Positions 1 through 9,422 of a DNA stretch of 64,000 bases are shown here, one piece after another. The stretch spans positions 496,001-560,000 of the forward strand of contig NZ_PKUQ01000001.1 in NCBI RefSeq assembly GCF_002866925.1, in the 5' to 3' direction. This stretch comes from Cohaesibacter celericrescens. Lineage in GTDB: Bacteria; Pseudomonadota; Alphaproteobacteria; Rhizobiales; Cohaesibacteraceae. A program made the position numbers and the translations under genes. The notes beneath the pieces were generated by a model. It was given only the letters and a program-made list of their open reading frames with translations. It ran no database searches and was not told the origin of the DNA. Numbering within the stretch: the stretch's first letter is position 1; each line of letters begins with the position of its first letter.

Positions 1-1
1 A

Positions 2-493
2 CGCAAACCCGGTTTTGTAGCAAAAAATAGAATCAGAATCAAAATACGGGCAATTGGGAAAATCGGACAGATCATGACGTCGTTGGTCGAAGCTGGAGCT
101 AATGATGTCTCCAATCTGAGTTTTGGTCTCGAAAAGAACACTCTGGGAAATCAGGCAAGAGAAAACGCGTTCGACAATGCTTACAAAAAGGCACAACTGT
201 TTGCGGCAAAAGCAGGCCTAAAACTTGGGAACGTCATAAAGATCAATGAAGGTGCAGACTATAGCGTTGATCATCGCGTTTCATTCAAAGTTTACGATGA
301 GAATGATGGTGTTGCTGATATGCCCATTGCTGAGGCGGTCAACGATAGTGCCATAGTCACAGTCTCTCAGTCAGTAGGCGTAATTTGGGAATTGAAAAAC
401 TTTAAATCACCATCAATCGCTTACAAGTTTGACTACAATGCCTTTGGCACAACGACCAACGACATAGTCATCACAGAAAACCACTCCTTTTAA
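2..493 (+). CDS. SIMPL (DUF541) domain protein, 5' end cut by the window edge
   Basis: The frame is open back to base 2 with no stop, so this is the C-terminal part of a longer gene rather than a protein starting at the internal ATG at 74. The residues match the second half of the SIMPL/DUF541 fold: a 'LVEAGANDVSNLSFGL' segment, the 'ARENAFDNAYKKAQLFA' helix followed by 'AGLKLGNV', and a terminal beta strand ending 'VIWEL'. Family members are usually exported or periplasmic; BP26 of Brucella is a known relative. No catalytic role is established for the family. The last 35 or so residues run past the usual SIMPL end and look unconserved. The gene is convergent with rpoD across a bidirectional terminator. 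The family call is fairly secure; the N-terminus and any signal peptide lie outside the window. Confidence 0.75.
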   Translation, partial: RKPGFVAKNRIRIKIRAIGKIGQIMTSLVEAGANDVSNLSFGLEKNTLGNQARENAFDNAYKKAQLFAAKAGLKLGNVIKINEGADYSVDHRVSFKVYDENDGVADMPIAEAVNDSAIVTVSQSVGVIWELKNFKSPSIAYKFDYNAFGTTTNDIVITENHSF

Positions 494-552
494 AAGCAAC
501 AAACCTACACTCGAAAGCTTATCTAAACTGGGAAATTACACTCCCAAAAAAC

Positions 553-584
553 AAAGGCCGGACAATTGCTTGTCCGGCCTTTTT
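553..584. terminator. Bidirectional intrinsic terminator between SIMPL gene and rpoD
   Basis: A perfect 13-bp inverted repeat (553-565 and 570-582) with a 4-base loop is flanked by A-run and T-run, so it can end transcription from both convergent genes. Confidence 0.85.
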
Positions 585-609
585 GATTCACGATGAGATC
601 AAATAGACT

Positions 610-2697
610 CTAGCTATCAAGGAAGCTGCGCAGTTTGCGCGAGCGGCTTGGATGCTTGAGCTTACGCAAGGCTTTGGCTTCAATCTGACGAATACGCTCG
701 CGGGTCACAGAGAACTGCTGTCCCACTTCTTCCAGCGTATGGTCGGTGTTCATACCGATACCAAAGCGCATGCGCAACACGCGCTCTTCACGCGGGGTGA
801 GCGAAGCCAAAACGCGGGTCGTTGTTTCGCGCAAGTTGGCCTGAATGGCTGCATCGATTGGCAGGATGGCGTTTTTATCCTCGATGAAATCACCCAAGTG
901 TGAATCTTCCTCATCCCCGATCGGGGTTTCAAGGGAGATCGGCTCTTTGGCGATCTTGAGAACTTTACGCACCTTTTCAAGCGGCATCTGCAGCTTTTCA
1001 GACAGCTCTTCCGGTGTTGGTTCGCGACCAATCTCATGCAGCATCTGGCGTGATGTCCGCACGATCTTGTTGATCGTCTCGATCATATGCACCGGAATAC
1101 GGATGGTCCGCGCCTGATCCGCAATCGAGCGGGTGATGGCCTGACGAATCCACCAAGTGGCATAGGTCGAGAATTTGTAACCACGGCGATATTCAAATTT
1201 ATCAACGGCCTTCATCAGGCCGATGTTGCCTTCCTGAATGAGATCGAGGAATTGCAATCCGCGGTTGGTGTATTTTTTCGCAATCGAGATAACCAGACGC
1301 AGGTTGGCTTCCACCATTTCCTTCTTGGCCTGACGGGCTTCACGCTCGCCTTTCTGCACAGAGGAAACAATGCGGCGGAATTCACCAATTTCCAAACCGG
1401 TTTCAGTCGCCAGCATCTGGATGTCTTCACGCAGTTCTTTGATCCGGTCTTTTTCGTGCTGGATAAAATCTTTCCAGCCGCGCGAGGTCAGATTGGCAAC
1501 GCGACGGATCCAGTTGGGGTCCAGCTCATGACTTTGATACTGGTTCAAAAATTCAGACCGGTTAACACCATAGGCCTCGGCCAAGCGCAATAGACGGCCT
1601 TCACGGCCAACCAACTGCTTGTTGATGTCATAAAGCTGGGAAACCAGAGCATCAATACGATTCTGGTTCAAAGACAGGCTTTTAACCTCAATGATGATGT
1701 CATCTTTGAGTTTGTTATGGCGACGCTCCTGACTGGGTGACAGGGTCTTGTTGGCCATCCGGTTTTCAACCAGCTGGTCCTGCAAGCGGCGCAATTTTTT
1801 GTAATCATCAGCAATCTGGTCAAAAATCACCAGAACTTTTGGCTTCAGCTCGGCTTCCATGGCGGCAAGAGACATGTTGTTTTCCATGTCGTCATCGTCG
1901 TCATCATCATCCGGATTTTCTGACGTTTCAGCGCCACCTTCAGCCGTTGTTGCACCAGCAGCAGGCGCGGAGCCAGCCACAGGCGCAGCCCCGGCAGCAC
2001 CAGAGACAGCAGCAACAGCAGATGCGCCGCCCTCACCACCTTTTGCGGCACCGTCTTCTGTGGAGCCATCTTCTGCAGCACCATCTGTATCGGCGTTTTC
2101 ATCTTCCTCGTTGCCAGGACCAGCATAGGTCGCTTCAAGGTCAATAATATCACGCAGCAGGATGTTGCCTTCAACCAGTTCGTCGCGCCAAATGATAATT
2201 GCCTGAAAGGTCAGAGGACTCTCACACAATCCGGCGATCATAGCCTCACGGCCAGCCTCGATGCGTTTCGCGATGGCGATTTCGCCCTCACGCGACAACA
2301 GTTCGACCGATCCCATTTCGCGCAAATACATGCGCACAGGATCGTCGGTCCGATCCGTGGGTTCTTTGCCAGTGGTCGTTTTGGCAACGGCGGTTGATCC
2401 CTTGGCCTCAACCAGTTCGGTCGTGTTAGGAGCCGCTTCGTTGTCTTCGGCTTCTTCAGCCTCGATTACATTGATACCCATATCCGAAAGCATGGACATG
2501 GTGTCTTCGATCTGTTCAGAGGAAACTTCTTCTGACGGTAAAACCTGATTCAGCTCGTCATAGGTTACATAGCCGCGCTTTTTGGCAGTCTTGATCATCA
2601 ACTTAACAGCAGATGCAGTCATGTCCAAAAGAGGCGCGTCTGAGCTCGCACCTTCAGCGTTTGATTTATCGTCTTTAGGTGTTGCCTTTGTTGCCAT
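610..2697 (-). CDS. rpoD: RNA polymerase primary sigma factor RpoD (sigma-70)
   Basis: Housekeeping sigma factor that directs core RNA polymerase to -10/-35 promoters. Visible parts in order: the N-terminal helical region ('[17 protein letters not shown]'), region 1.2 ('[12 protein letters not shown]'), a long Ala/Gly/Asp-rich linker at about residues 189-272 ending in eight Asp, the non-conserved helical region, region 2.3-2.4 ('[11 protein letters not shown]', near residue 513), and the region 4.2 helix-turn-helix ('[10 protein letters not shown]', near 665). I chose the ATG at 2697 because GGAG stands 6 bases upstream and the product then begins MATKA as in relatives; an upstream ATG at 2748 has no ribosome site. 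Length is about 695 aa, usual for Rhizobiales. It lies downstream of dnaG on the same strand, the classic macromolecular-synthesis order, although a 430-bp gap suggests a promoter of its own. Confidence 0.97.
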   Translation of the reverse strand: MATKATPKDDKSNAEGASSDAPLLDMTASAVKLMIKTAKKRGYVTYDELNQVLPSEEVSSEQIEDTMSMLSDMGINVIEAEEAEDNEAAPNTTELVEAKGSTAVAKTTTGKEPTDRTDDPVRMYLREMGSVELLSREGEIAIAKRIEAGREAMIAGLCESPLTFQAIIIWRDELVEGNILLRDIIDLEATYAGPGNEEDENADTDGAAEDGSTEDGAAKGGEGGASAVAAVSGAAGAAPVAGSAPAAGATTAEGGAETSENPDDDDDDDDMENNMSLAAMEAELKPKVLVIFDQIADDYKKLRRLQDQLVENRMANKTLSPSQERRHNKLKDDIIIEVKSLSLNQNRIDALVSQLYDINKQLVGREGRLLRLAEAYGVNRSEFLNQYQSHELDPNWIRRVANLTSRGWKDFIQHEKDRIKELREDIQMLATETGLEIGEFRRIVSSVQKGEREARQAKKEMVEANLRLVISIAKKYTNRGLQFLDLIQEGNIGLMKAVDKFEYRRGYKFSTYATWWIRQAITRSIADQARTIRIPVHMIETINKIVRTSRQMLHEIGREPTPEELSEKLQMPLEKVRKVLKIAKEPISLETPIGDEEDSHLGDFIEDKNAILPIDAAIQANLRETTTRVLASLTPREERVLRMRFGIGMNTDHTLEEVGQQFSVTRERIRQIEAKALRKLKHPSRSRKLRSFLDS

Positions 2698-3177
2698 TCC
2701 TGTCTCCAAGGATGCTCCGTTCAGACATGTGCCTGAGTTTACATCCATTCACACGGACGCCGTTTCATGCATTTGCTTTGTTCTAGACAAAAGAAAACAT
2801 GAATTTTCAGGATTCTAATGACCTTCATACCGCTGCGGGCGTTAAACGCCTCTTAACCGAAACCAATCAAATGTCGTGGCCATACAAAAAGCAAACCATA
2901 TCCACATAAAAACGGGCCGGTTAGACCATAAAGTCTCCGGTTTCCAATCTCGTTGAAGTAGTGCAGCAAACAATCATTCCTTCGCCAGCTTGACATTGGC
3001 GCATATGGCTGCCGAACACTGATATTTAGCGCAGCGATTCGATTCGGCAACCCCTACCAGAGGCAAAAGCGACAAATAATTCAATTTTTCGAATCATTTT
3101 CAACGCTTTAATTGATTCGAGCGCCCCGAACGGACCAAAATCAAAGCAATCGCAATGATAATACGCTTGAACAGACG
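2698..3177. other. Gap between rpoD and dnaG, probably holding the rpoD promoter
   Basis: No convincing gene. It must carry the 5' leader of rpoD. An inverted repeat with 8-bp arms (3089-3096 and 3113-3120, 16-base spacer) lies just past the dnaG end; it has no T-run, so it is not an obvious terminator. I could not place a promoter securely. Confidence 0.4.
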
Positions 3178-5187
3178 TTAAGAGGAAGCTGGCGGCAAAG
3201 CCAATTGGGCCAGCACATCTTCCAGCGTCATGCCGATTCCGGCGGATTTCATTTGATTATAGAGTTCAGAAAGTTCCTGCTCTTCACGCAGATTTTCTTC
3301 TCTTCGGCGATGCAGCTCGTTGGTGAGGCTTTGGATTCGCGCAAACAGCCCTTCATCCACCGCACCTTGCAACTGACTCATTTCCCTTTGCAGGTCATTT
3401 TCAACTTCTCGCACTTCCAGCACATTCAAATAGGACTGGAACAGACGCTCCAGAAACAGACGACTGGGACCATAGGCCAATTGATGAACCCGCTGCCGGC
3501 CAGCCAAACGCCAGCCCCATGGCCGCACGAGCGTGCCGTCCTCGTTGCGCACTTCCATGCCATGCATATCATCCAGCAACCCTTTCAGGTCATTGGGGCA
3601 TAGCGCATAGATATCGGCGTAGGTTGTGGCCTTTTTGTCAAAAATAATATGGGAAAGCACAAATTTAAACGCTTCCAGACTGCTTTTCTGAAACGGCAAG
3701 TTGAGAATTTGTTCGGCAAATTGCTCAAACAGATAGGGCATATGAATAGCCAAACCGATGAGACAGTTTTCATATTCGGTTGATCGCCCATCCTCAGGCG
3801 CACGCGAGATATTGGCTGAGGCCTGCAACGCCGACGATGGCCCAGCCCCTTGCCCCGCTTTACCCCCTCCGCCAGTATAGCGTCGCTCTCGGTTCGTGTC
3901 GCGCTTTTGGCGCTCTTGTTGCCAGAACAGGTTGGACAGGGCGGACTTGAAACTCATTTGATATTGTCTTTGGACCCGCTCATCCTTGATGGTCTTGAGC
4001 AATTCCTCGATGCGCTTTTCCAGTGCTGCCTTGCGTTCGGGTGTATCAACCGGCTGCGCCTCAAGCTCCCGTTCCCAGATCACGTCAGACAGTGGCCGCG
4101 CCTTGCCAAGCACCGTGCGAAATGCATCTGTGCCGCCCTCGCGAACCAGATCATCAGGATCTTTGCCATTGGGCAGGAAAACAAACTGAAAAGAATAACC
4201 GGCTTTCAGGCTGGGCAAAATGCGTTCAATCGAACGATGTGCGGCTTGACGACCTGCCCTATCGCCATCAAAGCAAATATAAGGCTCATTCGAAAAGCGC
4301 CACATGCGGGCAATTTGCTGCTCGGTAAAGGCCGTACCGAGCGATGCCACGACATGACGGATACCGGCCTGATGCAGGGCAATGGCATCCATGTACCCTT
4401 CCACTACAATGGCCGCCCCAGCCTCATAGGCTGCCTGCCGCGCCCGATGAGCATTGAAAACCATTGTGCCTTTGAAAAACAGCTTGGTTTCCGGCGAATT
4501 GAGATATTTCGGTTTGCCATCAGGGTCAAGGGAGCGGCCACCAAAAGCCACAACCCGACCTTTTTCATCTTCGATGGGGATCATCAAACGATTGCGGAAC
4601 CGATCATAAGTGCTGCGGCCCTCATCCGGTTTGATGATCAACCCTGTCTCCAGCATGTCCTGTTCGCTGATGCCTCGCTCGAGCAAATAGCTCTTGAGGT
4701 GATCACGACTGTTGACCGAATAACCAAACCGGAAGGTTTTCAGCGTTTCCGCCGTTAAGCCACGCCCCTGCACATATCGTCGAGCTTCGCGCCCCAAATC
4801 AGCGCTGAACTGAAGCTGGAAATATTTTGCAGCCATTTCCATAACATCATAAAGGCTTGCCCGCTCCCGCTCCCGCTTTTGCATTTGCGGGTCAGGCGAA
4901 GGCATAACAACGCCAGCCTGTTGGGCCAGCGCTTCCACGGCCTCGGGAAAGCTAAGCCCCTCGGTTTCCATGAGAAATTTAAAAATATCACCGTGTTTGC
5001 CAGACGAAAAACAATGATAAAACTGCTTTTGGTCATTGACGAAGAAACTGGGTGTCTTTTCCTTGTTAAAAGGCGACAACCCGGCATATTCCCGCCCCTG
5101 TCGCCGCAATTTCACTTTGCGACCAACCACATCGGAAACCGGTATCCGTTCCCGGATCTCTTCCAAGAGGTTTTGCGGAAACTTCAT
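3178..5187 (-). CDS. dnaG: DNA primase DnaG
   Basis: Synthesises RNA primers at the replication fork. The N-terminal CHC2-type zinc-ribbon fold spans about residues 25-62, the TOPRIM catalytic core has 'VVEGYMDAIAL' near 262 and 'CFDGDRAGR' near 309, and the C-terminal helicase-binding part follows. The start at 5187 gives 'MKFPQNLLEEIRERIPVSDVVG', the usual family beginning; the frame stays open upstream for 30 residues of non-homologous sequence. The ribosome site is weak (GAG 8 bases upstream). Odd: in the zinc domain the family 'CPFH' reads SPFN and the second 'CxxC' reads CFSS, so three of the four canonical zinc ligands are replaced. From memory, some other Hyphomicrobiales show similar sequences. 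The gene sits between yqeY and rpoD, all on the minus strand. Confidence 0.96.
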   Translation of the reverse strand: MKFPQNLLEEIRERIPVSDVVGRKVKLRRQGREYAGLSPFNKEKTPSFFVNDQKQFYHCFSSGKHGDIFKFLMETEGLSFPEAVEALAQQAGVVMPSPDPQMQKRERERASLYDVMEMAAKYFQLQFSADLGREARRYVQGRGLTAETLKTFRFGYSVNSRDHLKSYLLERGISEQDMLETGLIIKPDEGRSTYDRFRNRLMIPIEDEKGRVVAFGGRSLDPDGKPKYLNSPETKLFFKGTMVFNAHRARQAAYEAGAAIVVEGYMDAIALHQAGIRHVVASLGTAFTEQQIARMWRFSNEPYICFDGDRAGRQAAHRSIERILPSLKAGYSFQFVFLPNGKDPDDLVREGGTDAFRTVLGKARPLSDVIWERELEAQPVDTPERKAALEKRIEELLKTIKDERVQRQYQMSFKSALSNLFWQQERQKRDTNRERRYTGGGGKAGQGAGPSSALQASANISRAPEDGRSTEYENCLIGLAIHMPYLFEQFAEQILNLPFQKSSLEAFKFVLSHIIFDKKATTYADIYALCPNDLKGLLDDMHGMEVRNEDGTLVRPWGWRLAGRQRVHQLAYGPSRLFLERLFQSYLNVLEVREVENDLQREMSQLQGAVDEGLFARIQSLTNELHRRREENLREEQELSELYNQMKSAGIGMTLEDVLAQLALPPASS

Positions 5188-5387
5188 CAATGAAACTCGA
5201 ATACCACCACTGGGACTGACAAAAACAACGATACCACCGAAGAGGAACGATCTGCCCCCTCGCCGGTTCGCGGTCACACACGATTAGATGCTATATAGAT
5301 AAGCTCAAAGTGTCTGTCACCCAAATAGAAAATGCAGTTTCGGACATCAAGCCAGAAAGAATGGGGAACAACCAATTCAGAAGGGAG

Positions 5388-5837
5388 TTAGAGTAACAGA
5401 CTCTTCACAACACAACTGGCTTTGCCAAAGTCCATCTGGCCCGGATAGGTAGACTTGAGATGCGACATCACTTTACCCATATCCCTCAAGCCTTCCGCTT
5501 CAAGCTCAGCGATGGCCTTGGCGCAGGTCGCACTCACCTCATCTTCGGCCATTTGCTGTGGCAAAAACTCATTGATAATTGCCTTTTCTTCGCGTTCTTG
5601 CTCAGCAAGCTCCAGGCGCCCAGCTTCCTCATAGACCTTTATCGACTCATTGCGCTGCTTGACCATTTTTGCCAGAATTTCCAGCAACTCGTCATCAGAC
5701 ACACGTTCTTTGCCGTTCCCACGTGCTTCAACATCGCGGTCCTTGATAGCAGCACTCACCAGCCGAAGAGTCGCCATACGACGTTTGTCCTGAGCCTTGA
5801 TCGCCTGCGTCAAGTTTTCCGTAATCTGTTCACGCAT
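5388..5837 (-). CDS. GatB/YqeY domain protein
   Basis: A 149-aa protein containing only the YqeY helical domain, the tRNA-binding tail module also found on GatB of the Asp/Glu-tRNA amidotransferase. Conserved features seen: 'LRLVSAAIKDRDVEARG' near the N-terminus, 'KQRNESIKVYEEAGR', and 'PQQMAEDEV'. The free-standing form is common next to dnaG/rpoD and its exact function is unsettled. AGAGG lies 5 bases before the ATG. It is divergent from carA, an arrangement found widely in Rhizobiales, and its promoter should lie in the 700-bp gap towards carA. It is probably co-transcribed with dnaG, since the 200-bp spacing holds no clear terminator. Confidence 0.9.
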   Translation of the reverse strand: MREQITENLTQAIKAQDKRRMATLRLVSAAIKDRDVEARGNGKERVSDDELLEILAKMVKQRNESIKVYEEAGRLELAEQEREEKAIINEFLPQQMAEDEVSATCAKAIAELEAEGLRDMGKVMSHLKSTYPGQMDFGKASCVVKSLLL

Positions 5838-6534
5838 ATTTGCCTCTTATCAAGCTTTATAGTGGGCCAAATTCGGGTGCTATAGCGGGCCCGATAAATA
5901 TAGATATGGTCACAACTTCAATCGATGAAAGCCCGTCTGCCTTCACAAAAACTTTAGGCTAGATACAGCCAACGCACAGAAGAGGCAAGCCAACATTCTA
6001 CTTAAGACTAACCACAAAGCAAGCTTTCAAACCAAAAGAAGACCAAAAGTCCAATCTCAACAGGGCCTCTCACAGCTTATTGATCTTCATTTTGACAAGC
6101 CACAAAACCGTGCATACCCGTGAAAATCGAAATCATAATTGAACTATATGAGATTGGACAGCGCCGATATATACGCACTCAGCTCCATAAAATCACCCAC
6201 CAAATCTCAACAGAATCGGTCAAATCAAGAGAACAACCCAAGGATCGCATTTGCTGGCTATTTGGTTACCATCCAAAACCAAAGCCTTTTTCACTGACAA
6301 AAGCCGTCAAACACGGCGCAAAATTGCATCAGGCTGAACCAACTTGAAACTATTTCTCGTTCAATGACGCTCGATACATTGACGCTGGCATGCTTTTGAC
6401 TTAATTCATCACCTCTGAGAACAGGCGTTTCCCGTATTCATCCCGTTTCCTTGTTTGCTTGGGTTCCTTACCACCCAGACGTTCAAGCGACGACCACGGC
6501 AAACGAGCACACATATTTTCAGGACGCATTCGGC
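5838..6534. other. Divergent intergenic region yqeY / carA
   Basis: About 700 bp of lower-GC sequence without a convincing gene. It must contain promoters for both directions. A 75-codon frame at 6120-6347 has no ribosome site and no recognisable protein features. I see no clear attenuator or riboswitch fold ahead of carA. Confidence 0.4.
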
Positions 6535-7755
6535 ATGGCTCAACCCGATTCCACCCTGGCCCCCACTCCGGCCCCATGGGAAGACTTCAAACCGACCGCA
6601 CTTCTGGTTTTGGCTGACGGCACTGTCATCAAGGGACAGGGCATCGGCACCACCGGTACTGCCGTAGCGGAAGTTTGCTTCAACACTGCGATCACCGGCT
6701 ATCAAGAGATCCTCACCGATCCTTCTTATGCGGGCCAGATCGTGACTTTCACTTTCCCCCACATCGGCAACATCGGCACCAACGATCAAGATGTCGAAAC
6801 AATCGATCTGGAGAAAGCATCCGGCGTTCGTGGCGCGGTGATCAAAACCGACATCACCGAGCCCTCCAATTACCGGTCGTCACGCCATTTCGACGCTTGG
6901 TTGAAGGCACGCGGCATCATTGGCATCGCAGGCATCGACACCCGCGCCTTAACTGCCCACATTCGTGAAAAAGGGCTGGCAAACGCAGTCATCGCCCATA
7001 CGCCGGACGGCAATTTTGACATTGAGGCCCTCAAGAGAGAAGCCGCAGGTTGGAATGGTCTGGTTGGGGCAGATCTTGCCAAAGATGTCACCACAGAAAA
7101 GTCCTTCGAGTGGGATGAAACCCCTTGGAGCTGGCCCGAAGGCTTTGGCAAACAGGCCAACCCCGATTTCCATGTGGTTGCCATTGATTTTGGCATCAAG
7201 CGCAATATTCTGCGCCTGTTAGCCGCTCAAGGCTGCAAACTAACCGTTCTGCCAGCAACCGCGACAGGCGAAGAAATTCTGGCGCTCAATCCAGATGGTG
7301 TATTCCTGTCCAATGGTCCCGGTGATCCTGCGGCAACCGGTGACTATGCAGTTGGTGCGATCAAGACAGTGATTGCGTCTGGTGTTCCGCTGTTCGGCAT
7401 TTGCCTTGGACACCAAATGCTGGCCTTGGCGCTCGGAGCTAAAACCACCAAGATGCATCAGGGCCACCACGGTGCCAACCATCCGGTACAAGACAAAACC
7501 ACCAACAAAGTGGAGATCACCTCCATGAATCACGGGTTTGCCGTTGATGGAGACACCCTGCCCGAAGGTGTGACAGAGACTCATGTTTCTTTGTTCGATG
7601 GATCCAACTGCGGTCTGGCGGTGGATAGCAAGCCGATCTTCTCGGTTCAATACCATCCAGAAGCCTCCCCCGGCCCACAGGACAGCCACTATCTGTTCAC
7701 CCGCTTTACCAATCTGATCCGCGCGAAAAAAGGCATGGAACAGATTGCCGAATAA
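6535..7755 (+). CDS. carA: Carbamoyl-phosphate synthase small (glutaminase) subunit
   Basis: Hydrolyses glutamine and passes ammonia to CarB for carbamoyl phosphate, feeding arginine and pyrimidine synthesis. The N-terminal CPSase small domain has '[17 protein letters not shown]' and '[27 protein letters not shown]'. The C-terminal class I glutamine amidotransferase has the nucleophile in '[16 protein letters not shown]' and the His/Glu pair in '[12 protein letters not shown]'. The start at 6535 matches family length (406 aa) with AGGA 10 bases upstream; a TTG at 6451 would add an unconserved 28-residue leader. carB is 2.2 kb further on, beyond a minus-strand metallopeptidase and a small regulator, so the two subunits are not in one operon. 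Confidence 0.96.
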   Translation: MAQPDSTLAPTPAPWEDFKPTALLVLADGTVIKGQGIGTTGTAVAEVCFNTAITGYQEILTDPSYAGQIVTFTFPHIGNIGTNDQDVETIDLEKASGVRGAVIKTDITEPSNYRSSRHFDAWLKARGIIGIAGIDTRALTAHIREKGLANAVIAHTPDGNFDIEALKREAAGWNGLVGADLAKDVTTEKSFEWDETPWSWPEGFGKQANPDFHVVAIDFGIKRNILRLLAAQGCKLTVLPATATGEEILALNPDGVFLSNGPGDPAATGDYAVGAIKTVIASGVPLFGICLGHQMLALALGAKTTKMHQGHHGANHPVQDKTTNKVEITSMNHGFAVDGDTLPEGVTETHVSLFDGSNCGLAVDSKPIFSVQYHPEASPGPQDSHYLFTRFTNLIRAKKGMEQIAE

Positions 7756-7775
7756 GGCAGGCAAACGACTCATAC

Positions 7776-7813
7776 AAAAAGCCGTCGGAAACCAAGTTTC
7801 CGGCGGCTTTTTT
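7776..7813. terminator. Bidirectional terminator between carA and the YpfJ-type gene
   Basis: An inverted repeat of about 17 bp with one mismatch (7776-7792 and 7796-7812) starts with an A-run and ends with a T-run, serving both convergent genes. Confidence 0.85.
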
Positions 7814-7869
7814 ATAAAATACTGAATGCAGGGTTGGTATTTCAGGGCAGCTGAAATGCCTACCCCAAT

Positions 7870-8778
7870 TTATGGATTAGCCACTTGGAAAGTGTCGCAG
7901 GAACTGACTTTCCCGCTTTCAAATCCCCGAGTGAACCAGCGTTTGCGCTGCACCGAGGTGCCATGATTGAAGCTATCTGGCACCACATAACCCTGCGTGC
8001 GTTTCTGCAGCGCATCATCGCCGATCTGCGTCGCTGCATTCAAGGCTTCTTCCAGATCGCCTCGTTCCAACAGACCCTTCTGGTTGGTAAAGTGCGCCCA
8101 AACACCCGCATAACAATCGGCCTGTAGCTCGACTCGAATCGACATCTGATTGGCTTCCAGCTTGCTCATCGAGCGGCGCATCTGATTAAATTTGGGTAAA
8201 ACGCCGGTAATATTTTGGATATGATGGCCAACTTCATGGGCCACCACATAGGCTTGCGCAAAATCGCCCGGTGCCTCGAACTTGGTTTTAAGCTCACGAT
8301 AGAATCCAAGATCGATATAAACTTTCTTGTCTCCGGGGCAATAGAAAGGCCCTGTCGCCGAGGATGCCGCACCACATGCGGAACTGACACGATTTGAAAA
8401 CAAGACCAAATTGGGTTCTGGATATTTTTGTCCGGCTTGTTGGAAAATCGTACCCCATACATCTTCGGTTTCGGCCAGCACCACTTTGACAAAGGACGCC
8501 ATTTCATCATTGGCAGCCGATTGCTGTGGGGTCGTTTGTTGTTGGCTCTGGGTTTGCGGCACGATTGAACCACCACCGCCCATCAGCATTGAGATAATGG
8601 TGCTAGGGCTCACACCCAACATCCAAAGCACACCACCAATAACAACCAGCATGATCAGGCTGGGTTTGCCGCCACCACGCCCAATCGGCAACTTCAAGCC
8701 ACCTCGGGAAAGGCCTCCCGATGACTGACCACGACGATCCTCGACATTGCTGCTTTCTCTACGTCCACGCCAACGCAT
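7870..8778 (-). CDS. YpfJ-type neutral zinc metallopeptidase, membrane anchored
   Basis: 302 aa. A short basic N-terminus is followed by a single membrane segment at about residues 38-57 ('PSLIMLVVIGGVLWMLGV'), a Ser/Gln/Thr-rich linker, then the peptidase domain. The zinc motif HEVGHH lies in 'AYVVAHEVGHHIQN' near residue 182, followed by 'ELQADCYAGVWAHF', the usual downstream part that supplies the third ligand. 'FYCPGDKKVYIDLGFY' is another hallmark of this family (KPN_02809/YpfJ). The catalytic domain is therefore expected in the periplasm. Natural substrates are unknown. It is convergent with carA and shares its terminator. The start at 8778 gives the usual 'MRWRGRRES' beginning. Confidence 0.9.
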   Translation of the reverse strand: MRWRGRRESSNVEDRRGQSSGGLSRGGLKLPIGRGGGKPSLIMLVVIGGVLWMLGVSPSTIISMLMGGGGSIVPQTQSQQQTTPQQSAANDEMASFVKVVLAETEDVWGTIFQQAGQKYPEPNLVLFSNRVSSACGAASSATGPFYCPGDKKVYIDLGFYRELKTKFEAPGDFAQAYVVAHEVGHHIQNITGVLPKFNQMRRSMSKLEANQMSIRVELQADCYAGVWAHFTNQKGLLERGDLEEALNAATQIGDDALQKRTQGYVVPDSFNHGTSVQRKRWFTRGFESGKVSSCDTFQVANP

Positions 8779-8970
8779 GTTTGACCCTGCCTATTTAAAA
8801 TTGTCAGTCTTTGACCGGGGAACGCCCCCGCCCATCAGTCACCGACAGAATGGACGAAGGCAAGATGCGATTGCAAATGCTAAATTGGGAGAAGGGCAGC
8901 CATACGGGGATAATACTGACGCCATCCTACCAAACAGCGAATGACTGGCTCATGGAAACCCGTCTACAAA

Positions 8971-9007
8971 CAAGAAAAGGCCCGCACTTGGCGCAGACCT
9001 TTTCTTA
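8971..9007. terminator. Intrinsic terminator-like hairpin
   Basis: Nine paired bases with A-rich and T-rich sides (AAGAAAAGG / CCTTTTCTT) plus an inner CGC/GCG pairing. It lies just downstream, on the minus strand, of the tiny ORF at 9049-9126. Confidence 0.6.
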
Positions 9008-9048
9008 GGGATACAATATTTTATTAGCTGCGGACAAAGTCCGCAGGC

Positions 9049-9126
9049 TTATTGGGCGTGCTTACGCAACAAGGCTACGCCAGACGCGAGCAACGAGGCA
9101 ACGAAAAACAGCAACTTCATGCACAT
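9049..9126 (-). CDS. Possible small membrane peptide, 25 aa
   Basis: A tiny frame reading MCMKLLFFVASLLASGVALL then RKHAQ and a stop. It has one hydrophobic helix and a basic tail, like many bacterial small membrane proteins or leader-like peptides. ATG choices are 9126 and 9120; neither has a strong ribosome site. Support comes from context: the stop is followed by a perfect 8-bp hairpin (CTGCGGAC/GTCCGCAG, 9030-9048 area) and then a terminator at 8971-9007, so a discrete minus-strand transcript is plausible. There are no homologues I can name. It could equally be chance coding inside a small RNA. Confidence 0.3.
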   Translation of the reverse strand: MCMKLLFFVASLLASGVALLRKHAQ

Positions 9127-9296
9127 CACACCGACGATTGACGCCCAAAGTTTCGCGGCTAGCTACAAGATTGGCCAACATTGGGTTTCTCCAGTTTTTA
9201 AGGGATTTTAACGATCCCGTTCACATCGCACCAAATTTGCCGGTAAAACCCATTGACCTACATCCAAGCCTGAGCTTTAAATAGGGCGAGCCACCT

Positions 9297-9365
9297 GCAC
9301 AAAGTGCGCTTATGTCAGTGAATATGCGCACACTGTGCACACAAGTCAATAGAAAAGCGCACTTT
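9297..9365. promoter_or_regulatory. Operator-like cluster of GTGC/GCGCAC half-sites upstream of the XRE gene
   Basis: Within 70 bp there are GCAC-AAA-GTGC (9297-9307), an 11-bp AAAGTGCGCTT (9301-9311) whose exact reverse complement recurs at 9355-9365, and between them GCGCAC (9326-9331) and GTGCAC (9335-9340). Such phased half-sites in front of a helix-turn-helix gene are typical of autoregulation. This is inference from pattern only. Confidence 0.5.
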
Positions 9366-9422
9366 TTGCGCTGGATGATAAAAATCGTGTCAAAATCAGA
9401 AGATAAAAACAGCAAAGATCCC

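Noticed and set aside
3112..3603. 163-codon plus-strand ORF and other long frames opposite dnaG, carB and aldehyde dehydrogenase
   Set aside because: These are antisense shadows of real genes, with no ribosome sites or domain signatures.
6120..6347. 75-codon plus-strand ORF ahead of carA
   Set aside because: No ribosome site, no domain, no hydrophobic or repeat pattern; likely chance in a low-GC gap.
9312..9422. Upstream part of the XRE frame as coding
   Set aside because: It overlaps the half-site array and lacks family homology; the HTH domain and usual length start at 9423.
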